A stretch of 64,000 nucleotides of DNA from Lineus longissimus. Its lineage: Eukaryota; Nemertea; Pilidiophora; Heteronemertea; Lineidae. The DNA lies in assembly GCF_910592395.1 (NCBI RefSeq), contig NC_088309.1, forward strand, positions 26,104,599 through 26,168,598. Direction: 5' to 3'. The first letter of the stretch is position 1. Each line of letters opens with the position of its first letter. The notes under the pieces are model-generated. The model made no database searches, was not told the origin of the DNA, and was given only the letters and a program-made list of their open reading frames with translations. Below, one piece after another: positions 38,501-51,737 of this stretch. The position numbers and the translations under genes are program-made.

Positions 38501-41500
38501 GTGAAATTGAAATGCCAGTGAACATTTGGCAGTTTGCAGTACAGCATACTTTATTGTTTCAGCGGACAGTGGCGGGACAATTGTACTTGTCGGACAAGAT
38601 GGTGTCCAGCGGCCGCCGATTCACTTCCCAAAAGGTGGCCATCTGCTGGCTTTCCTGTCTTGCCTGGAGACTGGGCTGCTCCCTCATGGTCAGCTCGATC
38701 CACCGCTGTGGTCACAGAGAGGTAAAGGTATGCATGTCTGCTTCTTGTGCTTGTCTCTCCTCAAACTGACATGGCTTGGGATCACCCGATTATGGCCCTG
38801 AACTTGTAAATCCCCGGCTCTGAAGTTATATCAGAAGCTCAAGTGTCAAAATATCATAACATCCTTCATGTTGCAGACAATGAAGGTGGTGTTTGGATAT
38901 TCTCATTTCCTTTTCAATATCAGGAATTGATCTCCGCTCAGCTGTAGGAAAGATTTATAGGAATCTTTCCTTGAGAATTAGCACATTCATGGAGTCCGTA
39001 CTTGGATTGTGTCCTTCATTCACTGAGTGTGGCCATCAAAAATCCACCCAAAGTATCCCCTCAAAACATTCACCCATCATGAAACATGCTCACTTTGGCA
39101 TCTTTTGTTGATTGTGGTTTACCTTAATCCCAGCTTTTCCTCCAATGAATACTTTTGTTCTCACTTTTCTAAATTCTCTTGCCCGATTTCTTCTGCATAT
39201 TTCCGAAATAATTATCCAGAAATGCATGTTGCCTTCCAAAGCAAAACCTTATTGAGAAAATGTGCTTTTGATTGTTCATTTTAGCTGGGGGGAGGGGTAG
39301 TTAAAACTATGGTAAGAACTGAACCCGAGTCCAAATGTCCTTTCCTACATTGTTGTTCAATTTATCAAGAAAATCGCGAAATCCAAATTGACTATTTTTT
39401 CTCCGGTCATGTCAGTTTCTTCCTTGCAAATACCAGTTTCACATGTTGATCACAATTTATTTTCGATTTATTTATGATTTGACCCCTGGTTCAATAGTAA
39501 GAAAGAAGCAGCGCTAAGTTAGAAGTGAAATGATGTGTGAAGTAGGGACATGTTACATGTATTAAGACCAGTAATCTTTCGTTCTTGTAGACAAGATATT
39601 TTCCTTTTAGAAGTATTAACGTTCATTTGACCTGATTCATTTCATGACTTGCACTATATGTTTGCACTTTACTTTTCTTTCATTGTCACTTTCCTGTCTT
39701 AGTTGCGTTTGTCTGTGTTTTTAATAAATCTGAAAACAATCTACAGAACGTAACAGTCAGATTTCCGTACTAGGGTGTCCAAGCTTCTAAAGTCGCATAT
39801 TGATAGCTCCATAACTAATGAAAAGTATTCAGATTGGTTATACCTTATAAACTATTGTCTTAATACGTCCATATTTGCAGCACCTGAAATAGTTCAGATT
39901 CGAGAGATGCGTAGATGTAAGTGTGGGTCATTGTATACAATTGGTTATTCTGACAATGGTTGGTGGAATAACTGATAATAGCGATAATATTAACAATTTG
40001 AAATAGTATTTTCTAACTCAAGTGACATGGTTGGTCCAATCACATCTCACGAGATATTGTTAAAAGGATCACATGCACATTTTATGGCCAATATACTCAC
40101 CCAAGTGTTCCAGTGGTTTGTGTGTAACATTATCAGATCTCCGTGAAAACCTTCACTCAGAAAATCTTCCATTTTCAGTCAATAAATTTCAGTTTCAAGT
40201 GAACTGCCCCAGTTGATACTCCATATTCACAGCCTTCCCCTCCATCTTGTTTGAACTGTTCGCATTGTGATATTTCGCTTCAATCTTCCAGGTTATACTA
40301 GGCGTACCCTAAATCTTACGATATCCTGCTCCAGTTGATACCTGTGCACACAGCTGGGGATTGTTACCATTTGCAGTTGACAATGGTCATTGTCATGACT
40401 TACGAGATGCTCTTATTGTTAATTTTCTACATCCCTTGGTATATTCCCTAAAGCAGCTGATATCCTGGGATTTAGTCTATGTCACATCCTGTTGTGTGCA
40501 CCATGTCCTGTTTTGTTAATCTTGACACCATGTTCACTCACTCAATCTGTACTGTAGCTCATCTCGAAGTCTCCCCACTTTCAATAATAGTGGCATTTAA
40601 ACTAAACGTATTTGACTCCGGTCTTAATTTGCTTCCAGAAGCGGCAAATTCTTATAGTGTAAATGCCACTTCTAACTATCACCCATACTCATCTAATCAT
40701 AATCTTTTTCAGACATCCTCCTCTCCATTTAACTTTTAAAACTCTGGACAACTTGTGTCTAAAAGAAAGGTATCATTATATTCAATGGGAGTGTTCAATG
40801 TCTATAACCTGTAACAGATAATACGTTTATGTTTCAGAAGGTTTTTATCATAATGTGTCTGCGATATTGCCTTGAGAAGAATTGTCCCCTTGAACCTTTT
40901 CTGACTTACCCTTTGGCCCCAACTCAAGCATCAATCATCAATTGAAGGATAATGTCTTTAACCACTGCAACAGTTCAACAGAAAATAACTTTATAGAACA
41001 AGGTTGATGTGTACATCTCTTTGTTTGCAAGGAGCGGGTGAAGTTCTGCTAAAGGAAGAATTCCCACCAGAATTGAAGCTATTCTGGTCACTGGTCTCAA
41101 TGATGTGTCCTGAAGACAGAATGATCAAACTTCAACACCTAGCTGGTAGGAGTGAGCCTCACTGAGGTCACTGGTGTGGTTAGGGTTCCCCCTTGTCTTG
41201 ACATTTTGTCATCTTTTGCATGCATTCAGGGATGTGGTTAAGTTTTCCATTTCCAGCTTATCCTGCCAAACCTTATTACGTTAATGCACAATTTATTCAA
41301 GGGGGGACATGGGCTTTCCTCCCCTGAAACCAAGGTATCCAGGCAGCACCCTTGGACATACTGATCAATCTTTTGTCTTGTCCTGGTACTTTTCCATCCA
41401 ATGGTTTCTTTCAGTTAGGAATCCAATTAAAGCTTTTTTAGTTTAATCACCTAGGGTGCAGGCTTAGGAAAAGTTGGGGCTTATTTCCTCTCTGAAGTCA

Positions 41501-44500
41501 GAATGCTATAGTCCAATCTTACCCTTGGTTAAGATTATAAGTAAGGGTACTGTAGTCAGAAGTATCAAGTCATATTTATTGTCTTGCTCTGGACATCTTG
41601 CCATGATGAATGATTCCAAGTTTGCTCTTATGAGTGACCGCTGTGGTGATCATGAGTATACGATGCACTCAGTCACTGTCCCTGTGGTATGTGGTCCCAA
41701 TTGTAACAAATTCCCTTGTTCTATACTCTCATTTGAACAGATGTAGATGATCAGGCTATCGAGAACAATCCCTGCATGTTTGTGTCTTTTGATACTCTAC
41801 TTTTTGATCGAGACCTAGACCAGTGACGCACAACACAGCGAGGAGACCACAAAGAAGTGGGTCCAAATCTTAACCCGGTTCCTTTTTGAGGACTAGGGCC
41901 TGGTCTTAACCGTATCCCTTGTTTTTTCTTCCTTCAGGTAAAGTGTTCCCTAAGCTGAAGAGGAAGGGTAGTCGCCTGACTAAGGAGGGCCCGGCAGACA
42001 TCCCAGAGGAGCCCGAGGAGCCAGCACAGGTCGAAGAGGAAGCGAGTGATTATGTATTCAGAATAATATCCACATTCAAGCCAGAGAATCTCCGTAAGTC
42101 ACTCTCATCATCATTGGTTCCAAAACATCCAGAGTTGTCAAAACCTATTGACATGACAATTCATTGAAAAGCCCTTAAATTTGAAATTTTGTTGATGTTG
42201 CTCATAGTATGATGATTTGCATTGCAGCAGAAGAGTTGATGGACCCTGATGTCAAGAGTGAATCCAATGGGACATTCTTCCCATGGCGTATGGCGAAACC
42301 CTTACTGCGTCACACCAGCTCAAGCAGCAGCACAGCCTCATCGGTATCAAGTACCAGCACGGCGTCAATACAGAGCTATGCGAAGACTCAGCAACAGTGC
42401 AATACGTCATGTCTCACTAGTCAAGGGAACCACAGGTAAGCACGGGAAGCAAGGGATCAGATTGAGATTGATATTTCCATCATGATTAAGAAAACAATGA
42501 GTTAAACAGTATTAGGTAAACATGTATTCAGTATGGGAGCTTAGTCCAGCGGAGACTGTATTGTAAGACATGGTGAACCCTAAGGCAGTTTCAAAGACCG
42601 CAAATGTCAGAGGGGCCATCATGGAAGATAGGAGATAAGATAAGATATGGAGTTGTGCGCCTGGTAGCTTAATGCTGCCAAAACTTTACACCAAGCGAAG
42701 GCCGATTCATGAGCTTTGCTTCTTAAACCTCCTGCTTTGAATAATTTCTGAAATAGTCTTGTGTCTAGGTCGACTGTTTGTAAAAACTGTGCTGAGTGTC
42801 ACTAGTTTTCCTGGATGAATGTTAGCCAGTTTATTTCAGGAAGTAGATTTTATGCTTAGCAGTAGAATGTATTAAGTTCATCACATAGCCATTTGAACAT
42901 TTCCAGTTTCCAATTTAACTCCTGAAATTCCCAACTGCCTGCTAACCTTGGTGGACTATCTTTGGATATTTATACTAAATCTGATATAGTGACAGTTTTT
43001 CAGCCAACATCAGTACAATGGTATAGAGTCCATGCTGTTTTTGCGAGCTGTATATAAATGTACATTAGCATTTGTGGCGTAATGGTTAGATTCCACTTAG
43101 ATGCTAGTTGCTTTCACCTTGCCTAAATATTGCTTTTTTCCTTTCGTGTGTTTTTGTGTTGCACTCTTGACTTGGTCAGGGCATGTTCCAGGTCTGCTGT
43201 GGAGAAACTGTGTGACACCATGAAGACACAGATCATATCAAGGGCATTCTATGGATGTAAGTATAACATACACATGTACATTGATACTGATTTGAAGCTA
43301 TCGATCTGTTAGCTTGATTGGGAACATTGTCAGCGAGAAAGGGACCATGCCAATTTAAATTTTAAGGCATGAAAAGTTCATTACGAAGAATTCAATCAGT
43401 ACTTTTCATTCAGGGTATTGTTTCTCATTAGCAAAGAAGGAACAAAAAGTTTATTTGACAGTAAAGTTAGAGCACATATCGCTGCATCAGGCCTCAAAAC
43501 AGCTACTAAGAAGTAGTCTCATTGATTATTGCTTGTGGATATTTGAATCTTTTCTCATTCTACCTTCCAGGGCTCGCCCATTGTCGTCATTTAAAGACAG
43601 TCCGCACTCACCTATCGGGATTAGTCAATGTTAAAATCGTGTCCTGTGAAGACCCGTTTGATGCATCGAAAGGTCTGACAATCGAAGCCTGGGGCGAACT
43701 CTATCAAGATGGAACAGTAGTCAATGAGGCCGAAATCTACCGGCTGGTTTATTATGGAGGAGTGGAAGGATCTATCCGGAAGGAGGTAGGGCTCAGCTAA
43801 CACTTGAATTGTAGATAGTTTTCCTGGAAAGTGATTTCAAACTTGAAAACTTCAGCAAATAGCACAGTTTCTGGACTTTGCAGTGAAAGGGTTAATCATG
43901 CCAATCTATTTACCAGCTGTCAACTAATCACTAGAAGGCTTGGCAAAGAGTTTTCCTGTCTCTATTTCTGTCTTAAAAAAACTAACCTTCTCAATGACCT
44001 TTCATTCCTCTATCAGGTATGGCCATACCTACTCGGTCACTATGCCTTTGGCAGTACTCCACAGGAACGTGAGAAGGTCGACACGGACATGAGAGATGGG
44101 TATGAGAAGACGATGTCGGAATGGCTGGCGGTCGAGGCAATCGTAAGGCAACGAGATAAAGAGATCATGGCTGCTAACCTTGCCAAGTTATCAAATGAGA
44201 GTACAGATGGGACGATCCCACTTGCGAGAAAGGACTCCAGTCTTAGTAACGATGTGTTTGAGGATAACTATAGTATAGCTTCAGATGACATCAGCCATCC
44301 GGACACACTGCCAGAGGAAGGTATCTCGGTGGTGACCACACCCACCACGGATCCTACTCCAGGTATGAATAACCAAGTTCAGGTTGAGTGTGAGAAAGAT
44401 GATGCGAGCCTGATGCAGGGTAAGCCTGAGAGTCCTGATGAAGGTGTTGGCGATCTCCGCCACACCTCCATGTCTGATTCCAACTCTAAGCATGATTCAA

Positions 44501-47500
44501 GTGAGCTGTTGGCAGAGGCCGTGTGTAATGACGAGGCTGATAATACTCGCAATATCATCATCACCAACCCATCAGTGGATAGTGGCAGTGGTACAGATGG
44601 CGGTGACAATGCTGAGGTTGATATCCCCCTCGCTGTCGATCTGGAATTTATCCGGGAACAATCTCTGGAGAAGTGCGAAGGCCTCCTGGTAGACACTGGT
44701 AAGGGATGACCATTCTCCATTCGGTGTAGACCTCTTTTTCTCTCTGAGTGTTGGTCTGGTCTGTCCACCCATAGACATGTTACATATAGACAGTCTCGTA
44801 CACCTGCTTCAGTCTTTGCTGTTTGGCAGTCATGGTTTTATTTTGTTGTCTTCTGCTGACTTGATAGTGATTTCTTGTCACATTTGCCATTGCATATCTA
44901 CATACATTTAGCAAAATCATCATTCTCCTTTTACCCCGCTCAACAGACTTCTGTAAGAAGGCCTTCTTCCATTCATGTCTTATGTTATTTTGTGTTATTT
45001 TGCGTGGTGACTGCTGATCTTTGGTTTTTTTTTTTGCTTGGTATAAAGAGTCACATTCATTTGTCTGTCTCTAATCAAAACACTTCTTAACACTGTTATT
45101 CCTTAATGTCAATATGTTTATCATGAATTGAGCTTTTCTTGTCCTCCTTGGTCAATTTATTCATTCATTTACTTCTTGAATGCATTCGATGTACTGGTAC
45201 ATGTAGATAACCTTTCCTTTGTTTTACCTTTTCTTATCTGAATGTTTTCACATGTAAACTTCACGCAAGCAGGTTTCGATACGTAATGTTGGTTTCAACA
45301 GAGACTCTGGGGTTCGAACTAGGTACCTCTTTACCACTAGCCGAGGAACGGAGCCATTAGTCTACAGCAGCTCCATGTGACAGTATACCTAGGCCAAGTG
45401 TTGCGAGGTATATCTGAGAAAACTCAGCTGACTTTCTTCTCTGTATTTAGTTGACACTTTGGTTTTCCTGTGTTGATGTTTTCATACAGACAGTTAAGAC
45501 ATTTCACACATTTTTTGCCCGACAGTACAGTTTGTTGTCTCATACAATGGTATATACATTTGAAGTGCACTCATATATGACACCTAGTTTGGCTATTCCA
45601 GAGAGCATCATGGTATTTCCTCTTGCTCTGGACATAATTTTTTGTAAACAAAGAGTACATGTAGCATGAAATACTACAAATAATGCACCTTACCCAGTAC
45701 ATGTAGGACCAGCCTCTTAATGGAACTGAAGAGGAGTCACAGCCAGCAGTTATTACTCTTTCTACGTCTTCTTTGAATTCCATGAGGGCTCTTGATTGCT
45801 GGATATGAGCATGGTATGACTGGTTACCAGCGGACCTGTTGGCATCTGATGATGACCTCTCCCTACACAATATAGCTTACTCCTTCGCTAAGGCTACAGA
45901 TGAATCAGTCTGCTGTCGCCTATTCTCCGCATGTGGGTCCTCATCCTCCTATGCCTCTCTCTCACGTCCCCACCACTCGTGTTCTATAGTAACTCTACCT
46001 GTGGTTGTTTGTACTTTGGCCTGTTTGTGTCTGGCATGGATGTCACCCCATAACTATTGGTGCACCTCCATGGTATCATACTTCACCAACTGAATATGCG
46101 ATGTTGTTCAAGTCAGAGATCTCTCGGTAAAGACAATGTACTAAAGAAAAATGCTTTCGACCAAAAACGTCCATTTTGTCAAACTGTCTTACTAGGCATA
46201 TAACTGAGAGAAAAAATCAAACAAAAACATCAAAGGTTTCGAAGTAAACTTTACTGGAACATGGTTTATCTATTTCTGGAGATTGTCTAGTAGCATTTCA
46301 AGGTGCCCTTAGACCAGTTCTCAGAGCAAAAGCTGCTGGGGTGTATGTCTTTTTATGTCTCTGTCAAAAAGTACCTCGGCTGATATTCAACAAAAAAATA
46401 GTTTCTTATTACTGATCATTTGCTGGTTTCATTAAAACTTGAAGTATGAACATATTCGAATCAAAATCCATGGACTCTCCAATGGTTTTGAGGTCATGCG
46501 TGTTGTATGCAGATTGCACCATGCTTCAGTGGAAACAGACAGGTCCAAGGTCGAACACCATGAGGCAGAGGTATCGAGGTGGCAGGTATGCTTTCATTAA
46601 TTCATTCTTTGAAAACGTGAGAGAAAGTCCCCTTTAGAGGTGTCCAAAATATTGGTACTAGTAGTGCTGCAGGGTGTACCGAAATTGTGTCAATCTATAG
46701 AAATTTTTAATGCATGTGTCATAAATGTTGAGTGCAGCATACATTAACAATGACTGCATCAAGAGTACATGTATTGCACATAGTTGGTAGTGCATTCAGT
46801 GTTTGCAAATATACAAGCCTCAAATGTTCAATGTGGCAGACAAAATTGAGTAGTTACATTTTTGATACACCCTGTAAGTTAAGTGTGCTTCATAGGATGA
46901 GGTAGGTAAAGTATACTAATCTATTTCATGTATTTGTTTTCAGTTACCATGGTTACTTTTGAAGGGACTCCTAACGGGCCACTTTTTACAGTGCTTCGAA
47001 AATGAGTTGCTTGAAGCTAGGATATAGCCATTTTTCCAGTGGAAATCCTCTCCTTTTCTGTAGGATATTCAAACTGTGTCGAAAAGCATGATTGACATCA
47101 TTAAAGTGATGACATGATGGAATGTTACATGGAATTGACTTTGTAATATTTACATGTACAGTTTGACCTATTGATTGTTTGTAAAGCTCTTGCCTTACTG
47201 TATGCATTTCTCTTCCAGACGCTCTATTGACTGCTTCCAGAGAAAGTCTCGTATCTCCTGCCTCACCTGCCTCCAATGGAGGAATATATGCAGTAAGTGT
47301 TTCCTTAGGCAGTGCATTATCTCCTTCTCCACTTCTTTCATATTTCAAGTAAAATTCATACAGATTATGAACCGGCATTCAACTTAATGACACTCTCACT
47401 AAAGTCAACTCCATTTCCACCTTGTGTTTCAGGCTGATTTGTTAGATTCAGTTGCATTAAACCTTCACCGCATTGACAAAGATGTTCAGAGATGTGATCG

Positions 47501-49210
47501 TAACTACTGGTACTTCACACCAGAGAATCTAGAGAAGCTGCGTAATGTGATGTGCACGTAAGTTTGTTTTCATCATCTGCAAAATAGTGTGTAGCCTGCT
47601 TCACAATAGGCCTATTACATGCAAGATAGGTCTTTGTACATCTACAAGCACCCAAAAACCGGCTCAATGGCATCAACACATTATTTGACAGGGGCAGTTC
47701 AGGGGCTTGACAGAAATTTGTTCAAACTGTTGTTTCGTTACCTGAATTTGCAAATCTGTTGTTTTGTTTCAGGTATGTTTGGGAACACCTTGAAGTAGGT
47801 TATGTCCAAGGCATGTGTGATCTGGTGGCTCCTCTACTTGTCATCTTCGATGATGGTAAGCATTCTTGTGCTATAAAGCACCCTGGTCAGAAATTAAAGC
47901 CCCTAAAATAGTAGAACAAGATCTTTGTGATGACAGCTCTTAGATAGGCAGTCTGTTTCGAAGTGCTTTTGCAGCTGTCACTATAGTAAAGATTGACTCA
48001 GGGATGACGAATTGGTGACAATGCCACGTTCAAAGCAAAACCTTTTGATTGTGAGCTGTAACATGTTGACCTATACACCAGTACACTGCCTTGTTGAAAG
48101 AGGACAGTAGGCAGCTTGGTGTAGAGGACCGCATGGGTACTACAGTACAGGGCTGAGCAGTTGATAGAGGACAGTAGATGATTTATTGCAATTCTTTTTT
48201 CCTTCATTGCAGAGGCCCTAACGTATAGCTGTTTCTGTGAATTGATGAAGAGAATGTCAAGCAACTTCCCCCACGGCGGTGCCATGGACACACACTTTGC
48301 TAACATGCGGTCACTTATACAGGTAAGATTCCAAACTCATCCTGATGTTAAACTCGGTCCATACTGTACCACAAGATAGACAACTTTGCTTCTGTATCAG
48401 AGTCTACAGAAGCACTCCTGAATTTCTGATATTCTCTTGTAGGTTCTACCTTATCTGTCTTTGACAGTATAAATTTTTGCTTGCAGATCCTCGACTCTGA
48501 GCTCTTTGAACACATGCACCAGAATGGAGATTACACACATTTCTACTTCTGTTACCGATGGTTCCTTCTAGACTTCAAGAGAGGTGAGAACGCAATATGT
48601 AATTCATGAATTTGCCTTCACGTGCACGCCTCACGTTGCTGTATGAGCTGCTGTGCAGAATTCAACACTTGGATATACAGAGGAAGGTTGTGTGGGGCAA
48701 TGTCAACTGATGGTAGTTTGTAGTTGTGTATATTGCTGATAATATGGTGTTCTTCTTGTTTCAGAGTTGGTATATGATGATGTTTTTGCCGTGTGGGAGG
48801 CAATCTGGGCAGCTAAACATATCAGTTCTCAACACTTCGTACTCTTCATTGCTCTCGCATTGGTGGAATACTACCGCGAGATTATACTAGACAATAATAT
48901 GGACTTCACTGATATTATCAAATTCTTCAACGGTAAGTTGTTTTCACGACAGTTTATGCCATTGCACATATCATCTCCATTCAAGGTGATGGACAGAATA
49001 TGCTTCTTACTGATATTTTTAATCCTGTGATTGATCATAATATGACAGAATTAGATGCAAAGCCCACTAGATATCGTTCAAATATCGTTGTGTTTCTCTC
49101 ATATTTTTCCGTTATTTTCAGAAATGGCTGAACGGCATAATGCCAAGCAGGTATTGAAGAAGTCTCGTGATCTTGTGTATCGTCTTCAGGACCTGATTGA
49201 AAATAAATGA
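20544..49210 (+). CDS. Small G protein signaling modulator (RUN-TBC protein), SGSM1/SGSM2-like
   Basis: SGSM proteins join an N-terminal RUN domain, a Rab/Rap-binding middle and a split C-terminal TBC (Rab-GAP) domain. The 22 core exons are 20544-20559, 20671-20714, 22847-22922, 27707-27866, 28346-28551, 31137-31288, 32808-32945, 33145-33281, 37993-38060, 38563-38727, 41938-42093, 42228-42435, 43180-43256, 43571-43785, 44017-44698, 47219-47292, 47433-47557, 47773-47855, 48213-48322, 48487-48583, 48765-48932 and 49122-49210. Phases agree and give about 1,081 residues. Landmarks are [17 protein letters not shown] (RUN start), [68 protein letters not shown], the TBC arginine motif [16 protein letters not shown] (Arg about 878) and GYVQGMCDL (Gln about 912). 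An acidic insert (exon 15) splits the TBC domain, as in the family. I cannot tell SGSM1 from SGSM2; an invertebrate may have one pro-orthologue. Two candidate cassette exons are listed separately. Confidence 0.95.
23521..24418. mobile_element. TU-like foldback element with minisatellite arms (SGSM intron 3)
   Basis: The left arm (about 23527-23756) is a tandem array of GGAAAATTCGTCCCC/GGATAATTCGTCCCC units of about 15 bp. The right arm (about 24170-24415) is the same array inverted. The middle is also largely palindromic: AAGTTGAAAGTTTCTGAC, CTACCTACTC, CATTCAGTGT and TAGGTAGAGGTAGGCAGGC recur as complements around a centre near 23950. The 10-bp word CTGTTTGTCT flanks both ends (23511-23520 and 24419-24428). 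Arms made of about 15-bp tandem repeats are the hallmark of sea urchin TU elements. No coding capacity was seen. Open frames such as 23525-23761 minus merely translate the arms. Confidence 0.8.
24826..25085. repeat. 49-bp minisatellite, about 5 copies (SGSM intron 3)
   Basis: Copies follow the pattern ACTGTATGATTCTAATTCAA, then a variable middle, then ATGTCCATGTTTGCCCAG. Two neighbouring copies are exactly 49 bp long. The second copy carries an internal insertion of about 20 bp. Confidence 0.8.
25826..25900 (+). repeat. Possible tRNA-derived SINE fragment (SGSM intron 3)
   Basis: A box A-like CCAGTGGGTAGACG (25831-25844) is followed by a box B-like GAGGTTCGAATGG (25884-25896) at tRNA-like spacing. 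No clear tail or target duplication was identified. Confidence 0.3.
29494..29622. repeat. Short direct duplication, period 84 bp (SGSM intron 5)
   Basis: The word GGAAAGAATTAGTCTTCATT and about 25 following bases (CTCCATT.CATGTTTGA) occur at 29494 and again at 29578 with few differences. Confidence 0.7.
35787..35834 (+). CDS. Candidate 48-nt basic cassette exon of the SGSM gene
   Basis: The 48-base stretch is bounded by TTTTAG and GTGAGT. It lies between core exons 8 (33145-33281) and 9 (37993-38060), whose junction is phase 2. Inserted there it keeps the frame and adds 16 residues, [16 protein letters not shown], with the flanking serine becoming tyrosine before LYWEY. I do not recall this segment in human SGSM1 or SGSM2, so it may be an alternatively spliced, lineage-specific exon. 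The predicted peptide is strongly basic. Evidence is limited to splice sites, exact phase and open frame. Confidence 0.5.
41032..41145 (+). CDS. Candidate 114-nt cassette exon of the SGSM gene
   Basis: An open stretch bounded by TTTGCAAG and GTAGGA, 114 bases long, in the intron between the exons ending SQRGK and starting GKVFPKL. Both sides are phase 1, so inclusion adds exactly 38 residues (beginning [20 protein letters not shown] and ending KLQHLA). Human SGSM proteins, as I recall them, run straight from one side to the other, so this would be an optional insertion between the Rab/Rap-binding part and the TBC domain. I recognise no domain in it. Confidence 0.6.
45293..45390 (-). repeat. 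Possible tRNA-derived SINE fragment (SGSM intron 15)
   Basis: On the minus strand GGCTAGTGGTAAAGAGG (about 45328-45344) resembles box A and AGTTCGAACC (45311-45320) resembles box B, but they lie closer together than in an intact tRNA. This is a weak call. Confidence 0.25.
45831..45988 (+). CDS. Speculative alternative SGSM exon
   Basis: An open stretch starts after TGGTTACCAG with phase 1, matching the end of core exon 15, and ends before GTAACT in phase 0. That is the same entry and exit phase as core exon 16 (47219-47292), so the two could replace each other. It would encode about 52 residues beginning [20 protein letters not shown] and ending with a serine-rich, cysteine-containing stretch. 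I recognise no homology. The donor is not a strong consensus. Confidence 0.25.
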
Positions 49211-51737
49211 CTTTCAAACTCGGAATACTGCATTCTGTTAATGTGATCTTCCTGTATCCCACCAACGAGATGGATTGAGGCAGTCACATGACACTAAGAA
49301 CGAAGAAATGAACATCGATTTTTGTGTGAATTGTTCTGACGGTTCTTCAATTTAGGCAGTGTTCAGGAGGAATTTCCATTGGATGGAAGGGAGGTGGCAC
49401 ATTGAATATTGTTTTTTTAAAGAGGAGAGATTTTACAAAACATACTAAAAAGATTAGTAAATACCTCAAACGGCCCCTTTCCTGGCCGTATCTGAAAAAA
49501 AAGTGATAATCTTTTGGTGGCTTTTGATGATGGTTCACACAACTTCAAATCGATGACTGTGCCATTTAACTTGTGCAATACTAATAGGTAGATTTAGAGG
49601 GTAATATTTCAGTGCATTTGGGCCTCTGTTGTCTTAGCTGGGTCATTGAAGGTCTACAATATTTCTGTCGATGTGAAAGGCCTGCAGTAGGTTTGTGATA
49701 GGAATGTTTTCTGCAGTCGAGCAAGGGAAATTGTTCACTTCATGAATAAGGAGTGTGCGAGAAAACAAGATGTGACATCCTGTATCTGTGGCAAGTCTGA
49801 CATTACCATATTGTGTTGCTTTCTTGGCCAGAAGCCAACTTACTATTGTCGGAATAAGCTAACACAAAAGTTGAGAGAATAGACAAGTGGAAACCATGAA
49901 ATGGTTGCATTGCGTAAATCTAGTGCATTTTGCTGAATGCAGGTCCATTCTAATAAAGGGCACTTTCCAATATTTGGCTGTCTATAGTCAGTTGGGATGT
50001 TTAGTTGTTAAGGCGGGATGTCAACTATTGTTGAATACAGGGTGTCAACATCTAGAAATTGTAACTAATAGATCAATCACTGTTGGTGATATTTAAAATC
50101 GATATAAATATATGATATATATGTTCTCTTTGTTGATCAAGAAGAAGTAATGCTTAACTTATTTCCTCTTGTCTCGATTCCAGTGTCTATTTTGCTCTTT
50201 TGAACGTGAAAATGTAAAATGTGAAAATTCAGATAACCCATGCATGAACGAGGTTATCATAATTGAGCTTTTCTGTAGCACTTATTTAGTTTGCTTGGTA
50301 TATCCATTCACAAGGTCTTTAATAAGGGTTAACTATATTCTCAGTCTCGACAGAAAAGATTTGTGGTTCAGAAAGTAACAACAAAGCAACTTGGTTTAGG
50401 AGTTGAACCCACAACCTCTAAGTCATTCAGCTCTGTGCTATAGCTGTACTGCATTGAATACACTACAAAGGTCACCAATGCAACCATGCAAGGTATTCTG
50501 CTCTGGCAACTTTTGAAAATCAGTCACCAATGTTTCCTAAAGCCCTAGGTACTTCATTTATGAAGAGAAAAGCGAAATTGCACAGTTTACACTTCATCTA
50601 GAGCATGATAAACACTGTGTAAATGGAGTACATGTACTGTACTGTATAATACTCGCTGTTGTTTAGTTATTTCGAATCAAGAGTTTATTTTACAATTGTT
50701 AGTTTAATACTGTAAACAACTGTATATACTGTGCTTCATCTCGGGATAAGATTAGAGTATATTATATACTACTTGAACTTGCAGGCTGTAATGTGTACTG
50801 TAAGCCCCTCTAATATTGCCCCTGATGACCTTCACATCGATGTCTACTGTAAATACAATGAAACTTTTTGTTAATCAGATCAACAACACAGCTGGATCAG
50901 TATACCATGAATCAAAGCTGTGACTTTTTTATGTTCTGTTACTTTCCTGATATTTGAATTGCATCTATGCCCAAGCAAAAGGATATTCCATGTATTTGTG
51001 TGGTTATTTATGGTGTAGAACACTTTTTATCAAATTGCATTTCCAGTGAGTAGCACTCACTATTCTAACCATTACACACCCATGTTCCTGAATGGACTCT
51101 TCTACTGCATGCTAATTAGGAGAGTCTATCCATGGGAGTGGGGGTGAAATGGCTTAATCCATTATTGGTGGGTGTGTTCCCGTCTAAAGCGATAACTGTA
51201 ACAGGATAAAATCCATGGTATTGCCCAACAATATGGTATCTCATTCCAAAACTTATAGGAAGATAAATGAATAATTTATTAAGATGCATTCCAGGTTAAA
51301 CTTCAAAGCATTGTCAAGATATATTCTCCTGATCCTTGTTTGGTAATGTAGATTTATACTTTTGTAGTTTTGTTTAACTTATGCAAAAATTTAGAGGCAC
51401 AAAAGTTCTTAATTTGGTACAGCTTTGTGAAAAATGTGCATAAATTCCTTACTTTCTTTCCAACCCATCTGCTTCATTTCCTTGGCTTTCCCACACTTTT
51501 CCTCTGCTGGAAGTGACACAGTAACCACGGTAAGGGAAGGGGGCAAGGTGCAAACCAACTTAAAATTCTTCTTTTCAAATGAAAAGTTTTTGGCTTTGTA
51601 AATAGATCGACAACAGGTTGACCCTGTTACAGGCTGTTTTTTCTTGTTCAATTTCTGGGTCTTCAGGGGAAACAAAGTGGCATTGGAACAAATTGTGATA
51701 CTGTGATTTTGAAACTATTTTGGAAAAGTTTCTTTTT

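Noticed and set aside
43831-44016. In-frame extension upstream of SGSM exon 15
   Set aside because: The open frame begins in the intron. The acceptor TATCAG at 44011-44016 and the conserved VWPYLLGHY start mark the real exon border.
46446-46637. Possible extra SGSM exon around 46515-46587 (TATGCAG ... GTATGC)
   Set aside because: Inserted between exons 15 and 16 it shifts the frame and leads to a stop, and no alternative acceptor fits the needed phase.
50396-50460. A tRNA-like box B (GGGTTCAACTCC) on the minus strand
   Set aside because: No convincing box A at the right distance and no foldable tRNA.
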